NCBI GenBank assembly: GCA_021791495.1
Contig: JAJYWN010000033.1
Span: forward strand, 1 to 39,953
DNA from: Bacillota bacterium
GTDB taxonomy: Bacteria > Bacillota > Sulfobacillia > JAJYWN01
Length of the DNA: 39,953 bases
Direction: 5' to 3'
Shown here piece by piece: positions 17,322-25,095 of the stretch; positions within the stretch are counted from its first letter, which is position 1; each line of letters begins with the position of its first letter. A program made the position numbers and the translations under genes. The notes beneath the pieces were generated by a model, which was given only the letters and a program-made list of their open reading frames with translations, did no database searches and was not told where the DNA came from.

Positions 17322-18608
17322 CTAGTGAGGTGCCGCTGCCCGTCTCATCATGGCGAACAGCGGGAGCGACGCGGCTTGAGCCGCCACCGAGAAGATGATC
17401 ACCGCAGCCACAGAGCGGTCATACATTGCGCCCATGACCGTGCTCCCGATGAAGAAAGCGATTCCGTACGCGGCGTTGAAAACGCCGTAGGCCATGCCGC
17501 GGAGGTCGGTACGGGTGAGGTCGGCAACCGCCGCCCGGACGATGGTCTCCTGAATCCCCATCCCCACACCCCATAGCGCGATACCCAGCCAGGCACCAGC
17601 GACCGACCCGCCGAAGGCGAGCAGTGTGGCCGGAATAGACGTGACCGGAAGCAGCAAGAGGGTGCCCAGACCCACGCGGTCATAGAGCTTGCCGACCACG
17701 AGGGCGGTAACGCCATCCACGGCCATGGCGATGGCGAAGGCCACCGGGATCTGCGGATCGGACATCACCTGATGGGCTTTCAGGTGGTAAGAGATGACCT
17801 GGAAATGCGCGAAGCCCAGTACGGCTACAGCGCTGAAGGCCATGTACAACCAGAACTCGCGTGAAAGCCGCCTGCCGGCGCGCTCCTTGCCCTGCTGCTT
17901 CTCGGGCTCGCCTGCCGGCTCGTCTTGCTTCGCCCCTGCCTCCTCCGGCTTCGCCCCAATCTCCTCTGGCTTCGCCCTAATCTCCTCCGGCTCCATAGCC
18001 GAGGGGTCGGGGAACCGCCGCTGCGTCAGGGCCAGGACGGTGAGGGATAGAAGGGCCGGGATCAAGAGGAGGGCGAAGCCCGGTCTGAACCCGCCGCGGA
18101 TGATCAGCGCACCCGATAGAAGGAGCGGTCCCCCAATGGCTCCGACTTGGTCCAGCGCTTCCTGAAGCCCGAAGCCGTACCCCCGCCCGACCTGCTTGGT
18201 GGCGAAAGAGAGCATGGCGTCTTTCCCCGGCGACCGGATCGCCTTCCCGAAGCGCTCCAGAATCACCAGGCCGGCCGCGACTTCCCAGCGTCCGGCGAGG
18301 GCTAGCAGGGGCACGGCCAGGAGGCCGACCGCATATCCCACGTTGGCCAGCAGCCAGTATCGCTTGTACCGGTCCGCCAGATACCCGGAGACCAGCCGGA
18401 CTCCATAGCCGAGAAACTCGCCGAGACCGGCGACGAAGCCCACCGTTGTCGCACTGGCGCCCAGGGTCAGCAGAAATGGCCCGTTAACGCTGCGCGCACC
18501 CTCATACGTCAGATCGCCGAACAGACTTATGATTCCGAAGAGCAAAATGAAACGTATGGCCTGCTTGCGAACGGTAGCCGCCGAGGCCGCCGAGTCAGAT
18601 GATGTCAT
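17322..18608 (-). CDS. MFS transporter
   Basis: A 428-residue major facilitator with ~12 helices. The loop-2 motif GYLADRYKRYW is the MFS signature, with the pseudo-repeat KLYDRVGLG in the second half. The central cytoplasmic loop (about 205-240) is a charged tandem repeat (KPEEIGA units). The substrate is unknown. The ATG at 18606-18608 overlaps the stop of the ChrB-like gene by 4 nt (ATGA), which fixes the start and indicates coupling. The longer frame upstream is a shadow of the ChrB-like gene. The pairing suggests efflux controlled by, or working with, the ChrB-like protein. Confidence 0.92.
   Translation of the reverse strand: MTSSDSAASAATVRKQAIRFILLFGIISLFGDLTYEGARSVNGPFLLTLGASATTVGFVAGLGEFLGYGVRLVSGYLADRYKRYWLLANVGYAVGLLAVPLLALAGRWEVAAGLVILERFGKAIRSPGKDAMLSFATKQVGRGYGFGLQEALDQVGAIGGPLLLSGALIIRGGFRPGFALLLIPALLSLTVLALTQRRFPDPSAMEPEEIRAKPEEIGAKPEEAGAKQDEPAGEPEKQQGKERAGRRLSREFWLYMAFSAVAVLGFAHFQVISYHLKAHQVMSDPQIPVAFAIAMAVDGVTALVVGKLYDRVGLGTLLLLPVTSIPATLLAFGGSVAGAWLGIALWGVGMGIQETIVRAAVADLTRTDLRGMAYGVFNAAYGIAFFIGSTVMGAMYDRSVAAVIIFSVAAQAASLPLFAMMRRAAAPH
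17926..17988. repeat. Three 21-bp tandem repeats in the MFS gene
   Basis: Units at 17926-17946, 17947-17967 and 17968-17988 encode seven-residue charged repeats (such as AKPEEIG) in the central loop. Units 2 and 3 differ at two positions. They are in frame and probably vary in number between strains. Confidence 0.8.
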
Positions 18609-19183
18609 GGGGCAGTCATTCCTCCGCCATCTCCCCGGGCTACGGTTACTTTTCGGGGGGAACTCTCCTCCTTGTGGGCACGATCGCAGAATTCGGAGAG
18701 AACGCCTTCGCATCTGTTCAGCAGCTGGCTGACTTCCTGCCTCAGGGCAGAGCCGGTGAAATCCCGGCGACAGACCTTGTCGAACCAAGCTCGCAGTTTC
18801 GCAAGCTCCTCTTCGTTCTCCTCAACCTCGGCGAAGGTGAAGTTCTCAACGCGGGTTTCCTTGTCGATTTCGGCGAAGAAGTCCTGGCACTTGTCGATGA
18901 TCTCCCGGTACTCGTTGTCCCTTGCATCAGTGAAGGCGCGACGGATATTGGCTTCATCCCTCTCGGTGAGCGAGGACACGCGGAGCATGGTGGCCTGCCC
19001 GCCAAGGGTCTCGATCTCCCTGGCAAGGTCGCCGAAGTACGCCCTGGCCTGCTCCTGATCCGGCAGCACCCACAGGGATTGCTGGAAGTTCACCGCTCCG
19101 GTCCTGCGGAGCTGTCTCCAGACCGAGACCCTGTTCCGCGACGGCTCCGAGGGCAGGTTATAGGTCAGCAGGAGCCACTCCAT
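18605..19183 (-). CDS. ChrB N-terminal domain-like protein
   Basis: A 192-residue protein matching the N-terminal part of chromate-resistance regulator ChrB: WLLLTYNLPSEPSRNRVSVW, then RQLRRTGAVNFQQSLWVLPD, then a helical region (EYREIIDKCQDFFAEIDKE). Full ChrB (~300 aa) also has a C-terminal domain, which is absent. The ATG at 19181-19183 is preceded by GGAGGAGG 7 nt upstream. It is the first gene of a unit with the MFS transporter, and ChrA, the usual chromate carrier, is not here. Tandem dyads in its promoter region suggest autoregulation or TetR-like control. Confidence 0.85.
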   Translation of the reverse strand: MEWLLLTYNLPSEPSRNRVSVWRQLRRTGAVNFQQSLWVLPDQEQARAYFGDLAREIETLGGQATMLRVSSLTERDEANIRRAFTDARDNEYREIIDKCQDFFAEIDKETRVENFTFAEVEENEEELAKLRAWFDKVCRRDFTGSALRQEVSQLLNRCEGVLSEFCDRAHKEESSPRKVTVARGDGGGMTAP

Positions 19184-19210
19184 GGATTCACCTCCTCCAG
19201 CTAACTCGAT

Positions 19211-19241
19211 GTAACGGACGTTACAATGTAATGTTCGTTAC
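19211..19241 (-). promoter_or_regulatory. Two GTAA-N6-TTAC operator-like sites upstream of the ChrB-like gene
   Basis: GTAACGGACGTTAC (19211-19224) and GTAATGTTCGTTAC (19228-19241) share the half-sites GTAA/TTAC with centres 17 bp apart. The second extends to AATGTAA...TTACATT. They lie 28-58 nt before the start of the ChrB-like gene. The form fits a dimeric repressor. The binding protein is not identified, and the ChrB-like protein is the nearest candidate. Confidence 0.7.
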
Positions 19242-19315
19242 ATTGGTGTGGGGTTCCTTCAGGAAAGCTGGGGGGTGACCCCAAGTCGAAGGGCCAATCG
19301 CAGCTATATCGGTGG

Positions 19316-20716
19316 CTACCTGGCTGCCAGCAGAAATCCCGAGGTAGCGATGGCCGCTGCCCCTAAGGCGTACGGGAGGGCGGCGCTGGCGTACCTGGCT
19401 ACAGGGATCTTCATGACCCCCGATACCAGCACGGGGAGGTCGGACAAGGGGGAAGCGCTGTCTCCCACCGAGCCCCCCGCCCAGACCGCGCCGAACGTGA
19501 GGGCAAGGTCTACGCCGTGCGCGCGGCTGAGCCCGGCCGCCAGGGGCATGATCAGCGCCCAGGTGGCGAAGGAAGATCCTATCACGTAGGAAATGGCGCC
19601 TCCCACCAGGAAGGCGGCCGCCGGCACAGCCCAGCGGGGAACCGACCCGACGAGCACGGAGGAGACAAAGGTGTCGAACCCGAGGTCGCGCACGTTCCGC
19701 GATAAGGCCCAGCTAAGAACGAGGATAGCCAAGAGAGGGATCACGTTCTGGCTGCCTTCGACCAGGTGAGTCTCCAGCTCGGTGAAGCTAACCTTCTGAG
19801 ACCGATACAGTGGTACGGCCACCACCAACGACAGCAAAGTCGCCGCCATAATGGAGGTGGTGAAATCGGGCGCCCCCGCTTTTCCGCGCCCGGTCCACCA
19901 GAACAGGAACACCGTGGACAGCAACAGCACTCCCACAGGCACTATCAGATTGATGAGTTTGGCGGGGTATTCGGGCGGCAGTTTCTTCAGAAGCTCGTTG
20001 CGCTCTTCGTGGACCGGGGTGAATTCTTCCTCGCCGCTCAGAGCGCTAATCCTCAGCCGCCCGTAGCCCAGACCGAAGAAGGTTATGCCCAAACTGATCA
20101 CCACGAAAGCAATGGAGTAGAGGTTCCAGTAGACGCTGCGGAGGAACAGGCTGAAAACGGCCGCCGGCGAGGCGGCCCCGGCGGCGCCGTCCGGCACGTT
20201 GGCGCGCACCAAGCTCACCATGTAACCCGCGTAAGCCGTGGCCAGCGGAATGAGGACGATGGTTTGACCTGTGGTGGCAGCCATCACAAACGCCAGCTTA
20301 TCGCGGGAGCCCTTGACCTTATCGATCAAAGGCTCCAGCACCGACCCCACGCTGAGGGTGCGAAAAACGTTGTCGAAGAAGGTGAAGGGCAGGATCAGCC
20401 AAGCCGTCAAAAGGAGCCCGCGTTCGCTTCTCACCCGCCGGCGGGCGGCGTCGGTGAAACCGGCCACACCGCCGGAAACCTTGACCACCTCGGCCAGCGC
20501 CCCGAAAAGGGCGATGAACATCAAGGTAAACGCATTCCCCCGCTCCGCCACGGCGCCGGCCAGGTACTCGCTGGCCCGCAAAAGCCCGTCGACGCGCGGT
20601 CCGGTGATGGCGAAGGAGCCGACGAGCACTCCGACGGCCAGCGACAGGACCACACGGCGGGTCAAAATGACGGCGCCCAGCGTCACTAGCGGCGGCAGGA
20701 CCGATATCCAGTGCAA
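19316..20716 (-). CDS. NhaC-family Na+/H+ antiporter
   Basis: A 466-residue membrane protein with about 12 helices. Family hallmarks are FGALAEVVKVSGG, PFTFFDNVFRTLSVGSVLEP and the late motif GAVWAGGSVGDSASPLSDLP. NhaC-type carriers exchange Na+/H+ or malate/lactate couples, and the ion here is not known. The start is TTG at 20714-20716, with GGGGGGA 5-6 nt upstream. It follows the P-type ATPase gene by 26 nt in the same direction and is probably part of the ArsR-controlled unit. An unusual partner for a metal ATPase, it may balance protons or sodium during metal export. Confidence 0.9.
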   Translation of the reverse strand: MHWISVLPPLVTLGAVILTRRVVLSLAVGVLVGSFAITGPRVDGLLRASEYLAGAVAERGNAFTLMFIALFGALAEVVKVSGGVAGFTDAARRRVRSERGLLLTAWLILPFTFFDNVFRTLSVGSVLEPLIDKVKGSRDKLAFVMAATTGQTIVLIPLATAYAGYMVSLVRANVPDGAAGAASPAAVFSLFLRSVYWNLYSIAFVVISLGITFFGLGYGRLRISALSGEEEFTPVHEERNELLKKLPPEYPAKLINLIVPVGVLLLSTVFLFWWTGRGKAGAPDFTTSIMAATLLSLVVAVPLYRSQKVSFTELETHLVEGSQNVIPLLAILVLSWALSRNVRDLGFDTFVSSVLVGSVPRWAVPAAAFLVGGAISYVIGSSFATWALIMPLAAGLSRAHGVDLALTFGAVWAGGSVGDSASPLSDLPVLVSGVMKIPVARYASAALPYALGAAAIATSGFLLAAR

Positions 20717-20742
20717 CGGCTTCCCCCCTTATCAGGGGGTTA

Positions 20743-22914
20743 TTATGCTTCGCGGGAGGCTTGGGGCCGCGGCGCGCCGTACCGCAGAGTTCTGGTGGCG
20801 TTGAATATGGCTATCAGAGCCACGCCGACATCGGCGAAAACCGCTTCCCAGATCGTTGCTACCCCGAAAGCACCGAGAACCAGGAAGAACGCTTTGACCC
20901 CCAAGGCAATGGCCACGTTCTGGCGCACGATCCGGCCGGTGTACCGGGCCGTCTCCAACGCCACGGCCAGCTTCGACGGTTTGTCCTCCATGAGCACGAC
21001 ATCGGCCGCTTCGATGGCGGCGTCGCTGCCCAATCCCCCCATGGCCACACCCACGTCGGCCCTGGTGATGACCGGGGCATCATTGATCCCGTCACCGACG
21101 AAGGCCAGCTTCTGCCGGCGGCGGTCGGAGAAGCCCGCTTCCAGTTCCTCCACCTTGGCCACTTTGTCTTCGGGGAGGAGTTCGGCGAAGAAGACATCTA
21201 TTCCCAGGTCACCCGCCACTCTGCGGGCTACGGCCTCCCGGTCGCCCGTAAGCATCACGGTTCTCTTGACGCCCAGCTTCTTCAGTCTGGCGATGGTCTC
21301 CTTGGCGTCCGGCTTCAGCTCATCGGAGATCACCAGATAGCCAGCGAAGACCCCGTTCACCGCCACCAGAACGCAGGTACCCTCGGCCTCGCAATTCTCG
21401 TGGGCGATGCCTTCCCTGTGCATTAGGCGGTCGTTGCCTGCCAAGACCGCCTTCCCGTCTACCACCGCGCTGATACCGTGGCCGGCGATCTCCTGGTAGT
21501 TGGCGACCCTCTCCTGAGAGATTTCCTGCCCGTAAGCCGCCCGGATAGATTGAGCGATAGGGTGGGTCGAATAGATTTCAGCCGCCGCGGCCGCGGCCAG
21601 CAGCTCGCCTTCGGCGAAACCGTTGCCCGGCACGACCCGCGTAACGCGGAAAACCCCCCGGGTGAGAGTCCCGGTCTTGTCGAAGACCACCGTGTCCAGG
21701 TCCATCAGAGCGTCAAGGAAGTTGGCCCCCTTCACTAGGATACCGCGGCGGGACGCGCCCCCGATGCCTCCGAAGTAACCCAGGGGAATGGAGACTACCA
21801 AGGCGCACGGGCATGAGATCACCAACATGACCAGGGCGCGGTAGATCCATTCGGAGAAGGTGGCCCCCGGAATTACCAGAGGCGGAATTACGGCTACCGC
21901 CAGCGCGCCGAAAACCACGGCGGGGGTGTAGTAGCGGGAGAAGGAAGTGATGAACTGCTCGGTCGGGGCTTTCCGGGCGGCGGCGTTCTCCACCAATTCG
22001 AGGATGCGGCTGACGGAGGAATCGCCGAAGGACCGGGTCACCTTGACTTCCAGCAGTCCCGACCCGTTCACCACGCCCGCCAGAATTTTCTCCCCCACCT
22101 CGACTTTCCGAGGGACGGATTCCCCGGTTAAAGCGGAGGTGTCCACGAAGGATTGCCCTGTCGTGACTTCGCCGTCCAAAGGCACCCGCTCACCGGGGAG
22201 AATGATGACGGTCTGCCCGGGCTGTACCTGCTCAGGCTTGACATCTTCGGTTTTGCCTTCTGTCTTCAAGTGGGCGATCTCCGGCCGGATGTCGAGCAGC
22301 GCGGCGATGGAGCGGCGCGAGCGGTTCACCGCCCGGTCTTGGAAATACTCGCCCACAGCGTAGAAGAGCATCACCGCCACGGCCTCGGACAATTGGTGAA
22401 TGGCGATGGCGCCCAAAGTGGCGATTCCCATCAGGAAATTCTCATCGAAGACCTGCCCCCGGGCCAGGTTCCTCACGGCCGCCCATAGCACCCTCCAACC
22501 CACGAGGAAGTAGGCGGATAGGAGCACAAGGTATTCGGCCCAGGAGTGACTGGTGCGATGAAGAGGTTCATTGAAGAAGATGCCTAGCGCCAGCAATACT
22601 CCCGCGATGAATAGGTGATAGGGACGCGCTTCTTCGGCGCCGTCCCTGTCCTCGTCCTCCCCAACCTTCGCGCCCTCCGCCCCCTCCGCGCCCTTCCCTC
22701 CGTTGGACCCGGCGCGCGCCGGCCCCGCTATCTTCACATCGGGCTCTACGCGGGCGATGATCTCCTTGGCGGTGAGGAGAAGTTCAGGGGGGAGGTCCAC
22801 GCTTGCGGTGGCAAAGTTCACGGACACGGTCTCCATGCCCTTTTCCCCGCGCAGCTCTCGCTCTATCTTCAGAGCGCAATCGGCGCAATCAAGCCCGGTT
22901 AGTTTATAGCGCAT
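20743..22914 (-). CDS. cadA: Cd2+/Zn2+-type P1B ATPase
   Basis: A 723-residue heavy-metal exporter. It has an N-terminal HMA domain with GLDCADCA (C10, C13), then an acidic/Gly linker (~70-95). Actuator domain TGES is at about 263-266, the translocation motif SCPCALV has C368 and C370, and the phosphorylation motif is DKTGT (D412). STHP of the nucleotide domain, TGDRE and GDGINDAPV follow, and a late-helix DVGVALIAIFNATR with the Asp typical of Zn/Cd/Pb pumps. These features indicate divalent Cd/Zn/Pb rather than copper. The ATG at 22912-22914 has GGGAGAG 6 nt upstream. It is 20 nt downstream of the ArsR regulator gene. Confidence 0.95.
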   Translation of the reverse strand: MRYKLTGLDCADCALKIERELRGEKGMETVSVNFATASVDLPPELLLTAKEIIARVEPDVKIAGPARAGSNGGKGAEGAEGAKVGEDEDRDGAEEARPYHLFIAGVLLALGIFFNEPLHRTSHSWAEYLVLLSAYFLVGWRVLWAAVRNLARGQVFDENFLMGIATLGAIAIHQLSEAVAVMLFYAVGEYFQDRAVNRSRRSIAALLDIRPEIAHLKTEGKTEDVKPEQVQPGQTVIILPGERVPLDGEVTTGQSFVDTSALTGESVPRKVEVGEKILAGVVNGSGLLEVKVTRSFGDSSVSRILELVENAAARKAPTEQFITSFSRYYTPAVVFGALAVAVIPPLVIPGATFSEWIYRALVMLVISCPCALVVSIPLGYFGGIGGASRRGILVKGANFLDALMDLDTVVFDKTGTLTRGVFRVTRVVPGNGFAEGELLAAAAAAEIYSTHPIAQSIRAAYGQEISQERVANYQEIAGHGISAVVDGKAVLAGNDRLMHREGIAHENCEAEGTCVLVAVNGVFAGYLVISDELKPDAKETIARLKKLGVKRTVMLTGDREAVARRVAGDLGIDVFFAELLPEDKVAKVEELEAGFSDRRRQKLAFVGDGINDAPVITRADVGVAMGGLGSDAAIEAADVVLMEDKPSKLAVALETARYTGRIVRQNVAIALGVKAFFLVLGAFGVATIWEAVFADVGVALIAIFNATRTLRYGAPRPQASREA

Positions 22915-22934
22915 CTGGAACTCTCCCTTGGTTG

Positions 22935-23297
22935 TTATTGTCCTTCGGCAAAGTGCTCCTGCGCCTGTCTGATAAGGTTCAAAATGTGGTCATCATCCAG
23001 GGAGTAGTAGACCATTTTCCCTTCTCGACGATACCGCACTAGACGCAGGGCCTTCAGGAGCCGCAAGTGGTGCGAAACGGCGGGCAAGCTCATCTCCAGC
23101 ACTGTGGCAAGATCGCAGACACAGAGCTCTTTTGTGGCCAGCAGGAAAAGAATCTTGGTCCTGGTCTCATCTCCCAAGACCTTGAAGATCTCCGATAGAC
23201 CGGCCACTTCCAGCACTTTCTCCCGGAGTTCATCCACATTACACGAAGGGCAGAAAGTATCACAAAGGTCTCTGTTCTTTCCCGACTCCGGGTGCAT
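22935..23297 (-). CDS. ArsR/SmtB-family metal-sensing repressor (CadC/CzrA-like)
   Basis: A 120-residue winged-helix repressor. Helix alpha-3 carries ELCVCDLA, the metal-binding ELCV(C/G)D box of ArsR/CadC sensors. The recognition helix is MSLPAVSHHLRLLKALRLVR, and the wing is YRREGKMVYYSL. The N-terminus has three cysteines (CDTFCPSC), as in CadC-type sites. ATG at 23295-23297 is preferred, with GGTG 8 nt upstream. A TTG one codon earlier is possible. It is the first gene of arsR - cadA - nhaC, directly behind a perfect operator dyad. Expected to leave DNA on binding Cd, Zn or Pb. Confidence 0.93.
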   Translation of the reverse strand: MHPESGKNRDLCDTFCPSCNVDELREKVLEVAGLSEIFKVLGDETRTKILFLLATKELCVCDLATVLEMSLPAVSHHLRLLKALRLVRYRREGKMVYYSLDDDHILNLIRQAQEHFAEGQ

Positions 23298-23318
23298 CAA
23301 TGCGTCACCGTCCTAACG

Positions 23319-23336
23319 ATTAAGCAATTGCTTAAT
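23319..23336 (-). promoter_or_regulatory. ArsR-type operator
   Basis: Perfect 18-bp palindrome ATTAAGCAATTGCTTAAT, 22 nt before the repressor start and immediately downstream of the -10 box, where binding would block transcription. Confidence 0.85.
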
Positions 23337-23339
23337 TAT

Positions 23340-23369
23340 TAAATAACACTGTTGCCTCGGATTTGTCAA
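23340..23369 (-). promoter_or_regulatory. Sigma-A promoter of the arsR-cadA-nhaC unit
   Basis: On the minus strand TTGACA (23364-23369) and TATTTA (23340-23345) are separated by 18 nt. The predicted transcription start falls in the operator dyad. Confidence 0.75.
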
Positions 23370-23456
23370 CTGACGGTGTACCGAGGAGCTAAGGCTGGCC
23401 CGATGTGATGTCTTGATTACAAACTTGTGTTACCGAGGCCTTGGCTCTGGTTCAGG

Positions 23457-23588
23457 GCCGAAGCTGAATCGCGGGATTTGCGGATTCACCTCGATGACCT
23501 GGACCGGCGTATCCGGGAGCTAGCTGCGTTTCGCGATGAGTTGATGCGCCGGTACGCACAATCTCCACACATTTGCGCGCTACAGTAG
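23457..23588 (+). pseudogene. C-terminal remnant of a MerR-family regulator
   Basis: Forty-three codons ending at TAG 23586-23588. The stretch EAESRDLRIHLDDLDRRIRE, then LAAFRDELMRRYAQSPHICA, has the long dimerisation helix and terminal Cys region of metal- or redox-sensing MerR proteins. The DNA-binding domain and a start codon are absent upstream, and 23370-23456 shows no helix-turn-helix coding. It lies in the gap between the ArsR promoter and pspA. Confidence 0.5.
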
Positions 23589-23615
23589 AAATGAAACGCA
23601 GGGGAGGTCAAAGCC

Positions 23616-24356
23616 ATGGGTTTCTTTGATCGTCTTAGAGCGATCCTTGGAGCCAAGATTGAAAAGAGCCTCGACGCCATCGAGGATCCCAAGGAAATGT
23701 TGGACTTCAGCCTTTCCGAAATGGAGAAGAGCCTGGGGGAAGTCTCGGAGAACCTGGTGCAGGTCACCTCCTCAAAGAAGAGACTGGAGATGCAACTCCA
23801 CTCCTTACAGGCGAGCGTCGAGAAGTATGATGAACAGGCCCGGCAGGCCCTTTCCCTTGACCAAGAGGACCTGGCCCGGGTTGCCCTCTCGCGTAAGGCA
23901 CAGGCTGGCGAGCGGCTTGCCAGCGTCGAACAGCAGATCAAGGACCTCCAGCATCACGTGGACTCGATGATCCAGACTCGTGAGGAACTGCGCGACCGGA
24001 TCAGCTCGTTCCGTGACCGCAAGGAGGAGCTGAAAGCCGTCTACGATGCCTCCAAGGCTCAGCTGGCTGTAAAGGAGAGCATGGTTTCTCTGGGCAAAGA
24101 TACACACAACATTGCCGGCGTTATCGACCGTACCGAGTCACGCATCCAACAGGTACAGGCTCGAGTGCAGGCACTCGACGAGTTGGTGGCGCAAGGTCTG
24201 GCCAATGATGTTCTGGGCGACGGCACCGACGATGTGGACCGGAAACTCGCGGCTCTAAGCCGGAACGCACGCGTGGAGGATGAACTGGCGAGATTGAAGG
24301 AGCAAGTGGCGGCAAGGGAAGCGAAACCTGAGGCGGCACAAGAGGAGGGCCACTGA
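23616..24356 (+). CDS. pspA: Phage shock protein A / IM30 family (PspA)
   Basis: A 246-residue ESCRT-III-like membrane-stress protein. The amphipathic N-terminal helix (MGFFDRLRAILGAKIEK) that binds stressed membranes is followed by EDPKEMLDFSLSEMEKSL and a long coiled coil to about residue 200 (KDLQHHVDSMIQTREELRDR), then a charged tail. The length fits the family. The ATG has GGGGAGG 8 nt upstream. The next gene starts at the overlapping ATG (TGATG), so the two are coupled. It assembles on the inner face of the membrane when lipid packing or proton gradient fails. Confidence 0.95.
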   Translation: MGFFDRLRAILGAKIEKSLDAIEDPKEMLDFSLSEMEKSLGEVSENLVQVTSSKKRLEMQLHSLQASVEKYDEQARQALSLDQEDLARVALSRKAQAGERLASVEQQIKDLQHHVDSMIQTREELRDRISSFRDRKEELKAVYDASKAQLAVKESMVSLGKDTHNIAGVIDRTESRIQQVQARVQALDELVAQGLANDVLGDGTDDVDRKLAALSRNARVEDELARLKEQVAAREAKPEAAQEEGH

Positions 24357-25039
24357 TGGGCTGCGGAGGAGGATTCCGTTTCGGCCGATTATTGGCGGAC
24401 ATCGAATACGGATCACGGTTGCTGCCCGGCGGCGGCTACGGCGGATACGGTCACAGCTGCGTGGAAGACACCATTCGTCGAGAGCTGGACACGCTTTACG
24501 CCAACGGTACGGTGACGCACGATGAGTATCAGGATGCTCGCAAGGCCATCGACGCTGGTCGTTTTACCTTGGATGATTTGTGGGAACTGCGACAGCGAGC
24601 CGCCAAACAGAACAGCGACAACGTCCAAGCCGGTCCGGATGGCGACGAACTCCGCAAAACCCTCGCCCAGTTGGAGTCGAAGGAGCGCGATCTCAGTGAG
24701 GCTCGTCAACGCACCGAGAAGGTCTGGAAGGAACTGAACTCCTCCATCGAGGATCTGGCGAAACAGATCACTCGTCAAGAGGAACTGGCTAGGACGGCCC
24801 TGAGTTCTGATGAAGAGGAGGCTCGCCGGCACTTGACCCGGCGGATGGAACTGGCGGAGCAGTCGGCGGGCTTGGAAGGCCGGGCGCGGGAACTCTCTGA
24901 GGAAATGGAGCGTCTGGACGCCCTGAGCCAGCGCATTCGGACACGCATCGCCGAGGTCACGGCCCTGCGGCACCGTGAACGACTGGCCCGGCTGGAGGCC
25001 GAAGTCCTGAATCTGCCTGGGATCAGCGACGACCACTGA
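24356..25039 (+). CDS. PspA-associated coiled-coil protein with SHOCT-like N-terminus
   Basis: A 227-residue partner of pspA, starting 1 nt inside its stop. The first 35 residues are Gly-rich (MGCGGGFRFG, LLPGGGYGGYG). Then ELDTLYANGTVTHDEYQDARKAI resembles a SHOCT-type motif (short helix, G-x-I/V-T-x-E-E/D-Y). The rest, about 95-215, is a heptad-rich coiled coil (LAQLESKERDLSEARQRTEK, RELSEEMERLDALSQRIRTR), similar in pattern to PspA but without the N-terminal amphipathic helix. It may co-assemble with PspA. I do not know a named family. Confidence 0.85.
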   Translation: MGCGGGFRFGRLLADIEYGSRLLPGGGYGGYGHSCVEDTIRRELDTLYANGTVTHDEYQDARKAIDAGRFTLDDLWELRQRAAKQNSDNVQAGPDGDELRKTLAQLESKERDLSEARQRTEKVWKELNSSIEDLAKQITRQEELARTALSSDEEEARRHLTRRMELAEQSAGLEGRARELSEEMERLDALSQRIRTRIAEVTALRHRERLARLEAEVLNLPGISDDH

Positions 25040-25095
25040 ACTCCCCCGCACCACACCGGGCGAGGCCCTGGCCCTCCTCCTCGGCACCTTGTCAG

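Noticed and set aside
19766-20689. 307-codon plus-strand frame opposite NhaC
   Set aside because: His/Gln/Arg-rich translation typical of the reverse of a membrane-protein gene.
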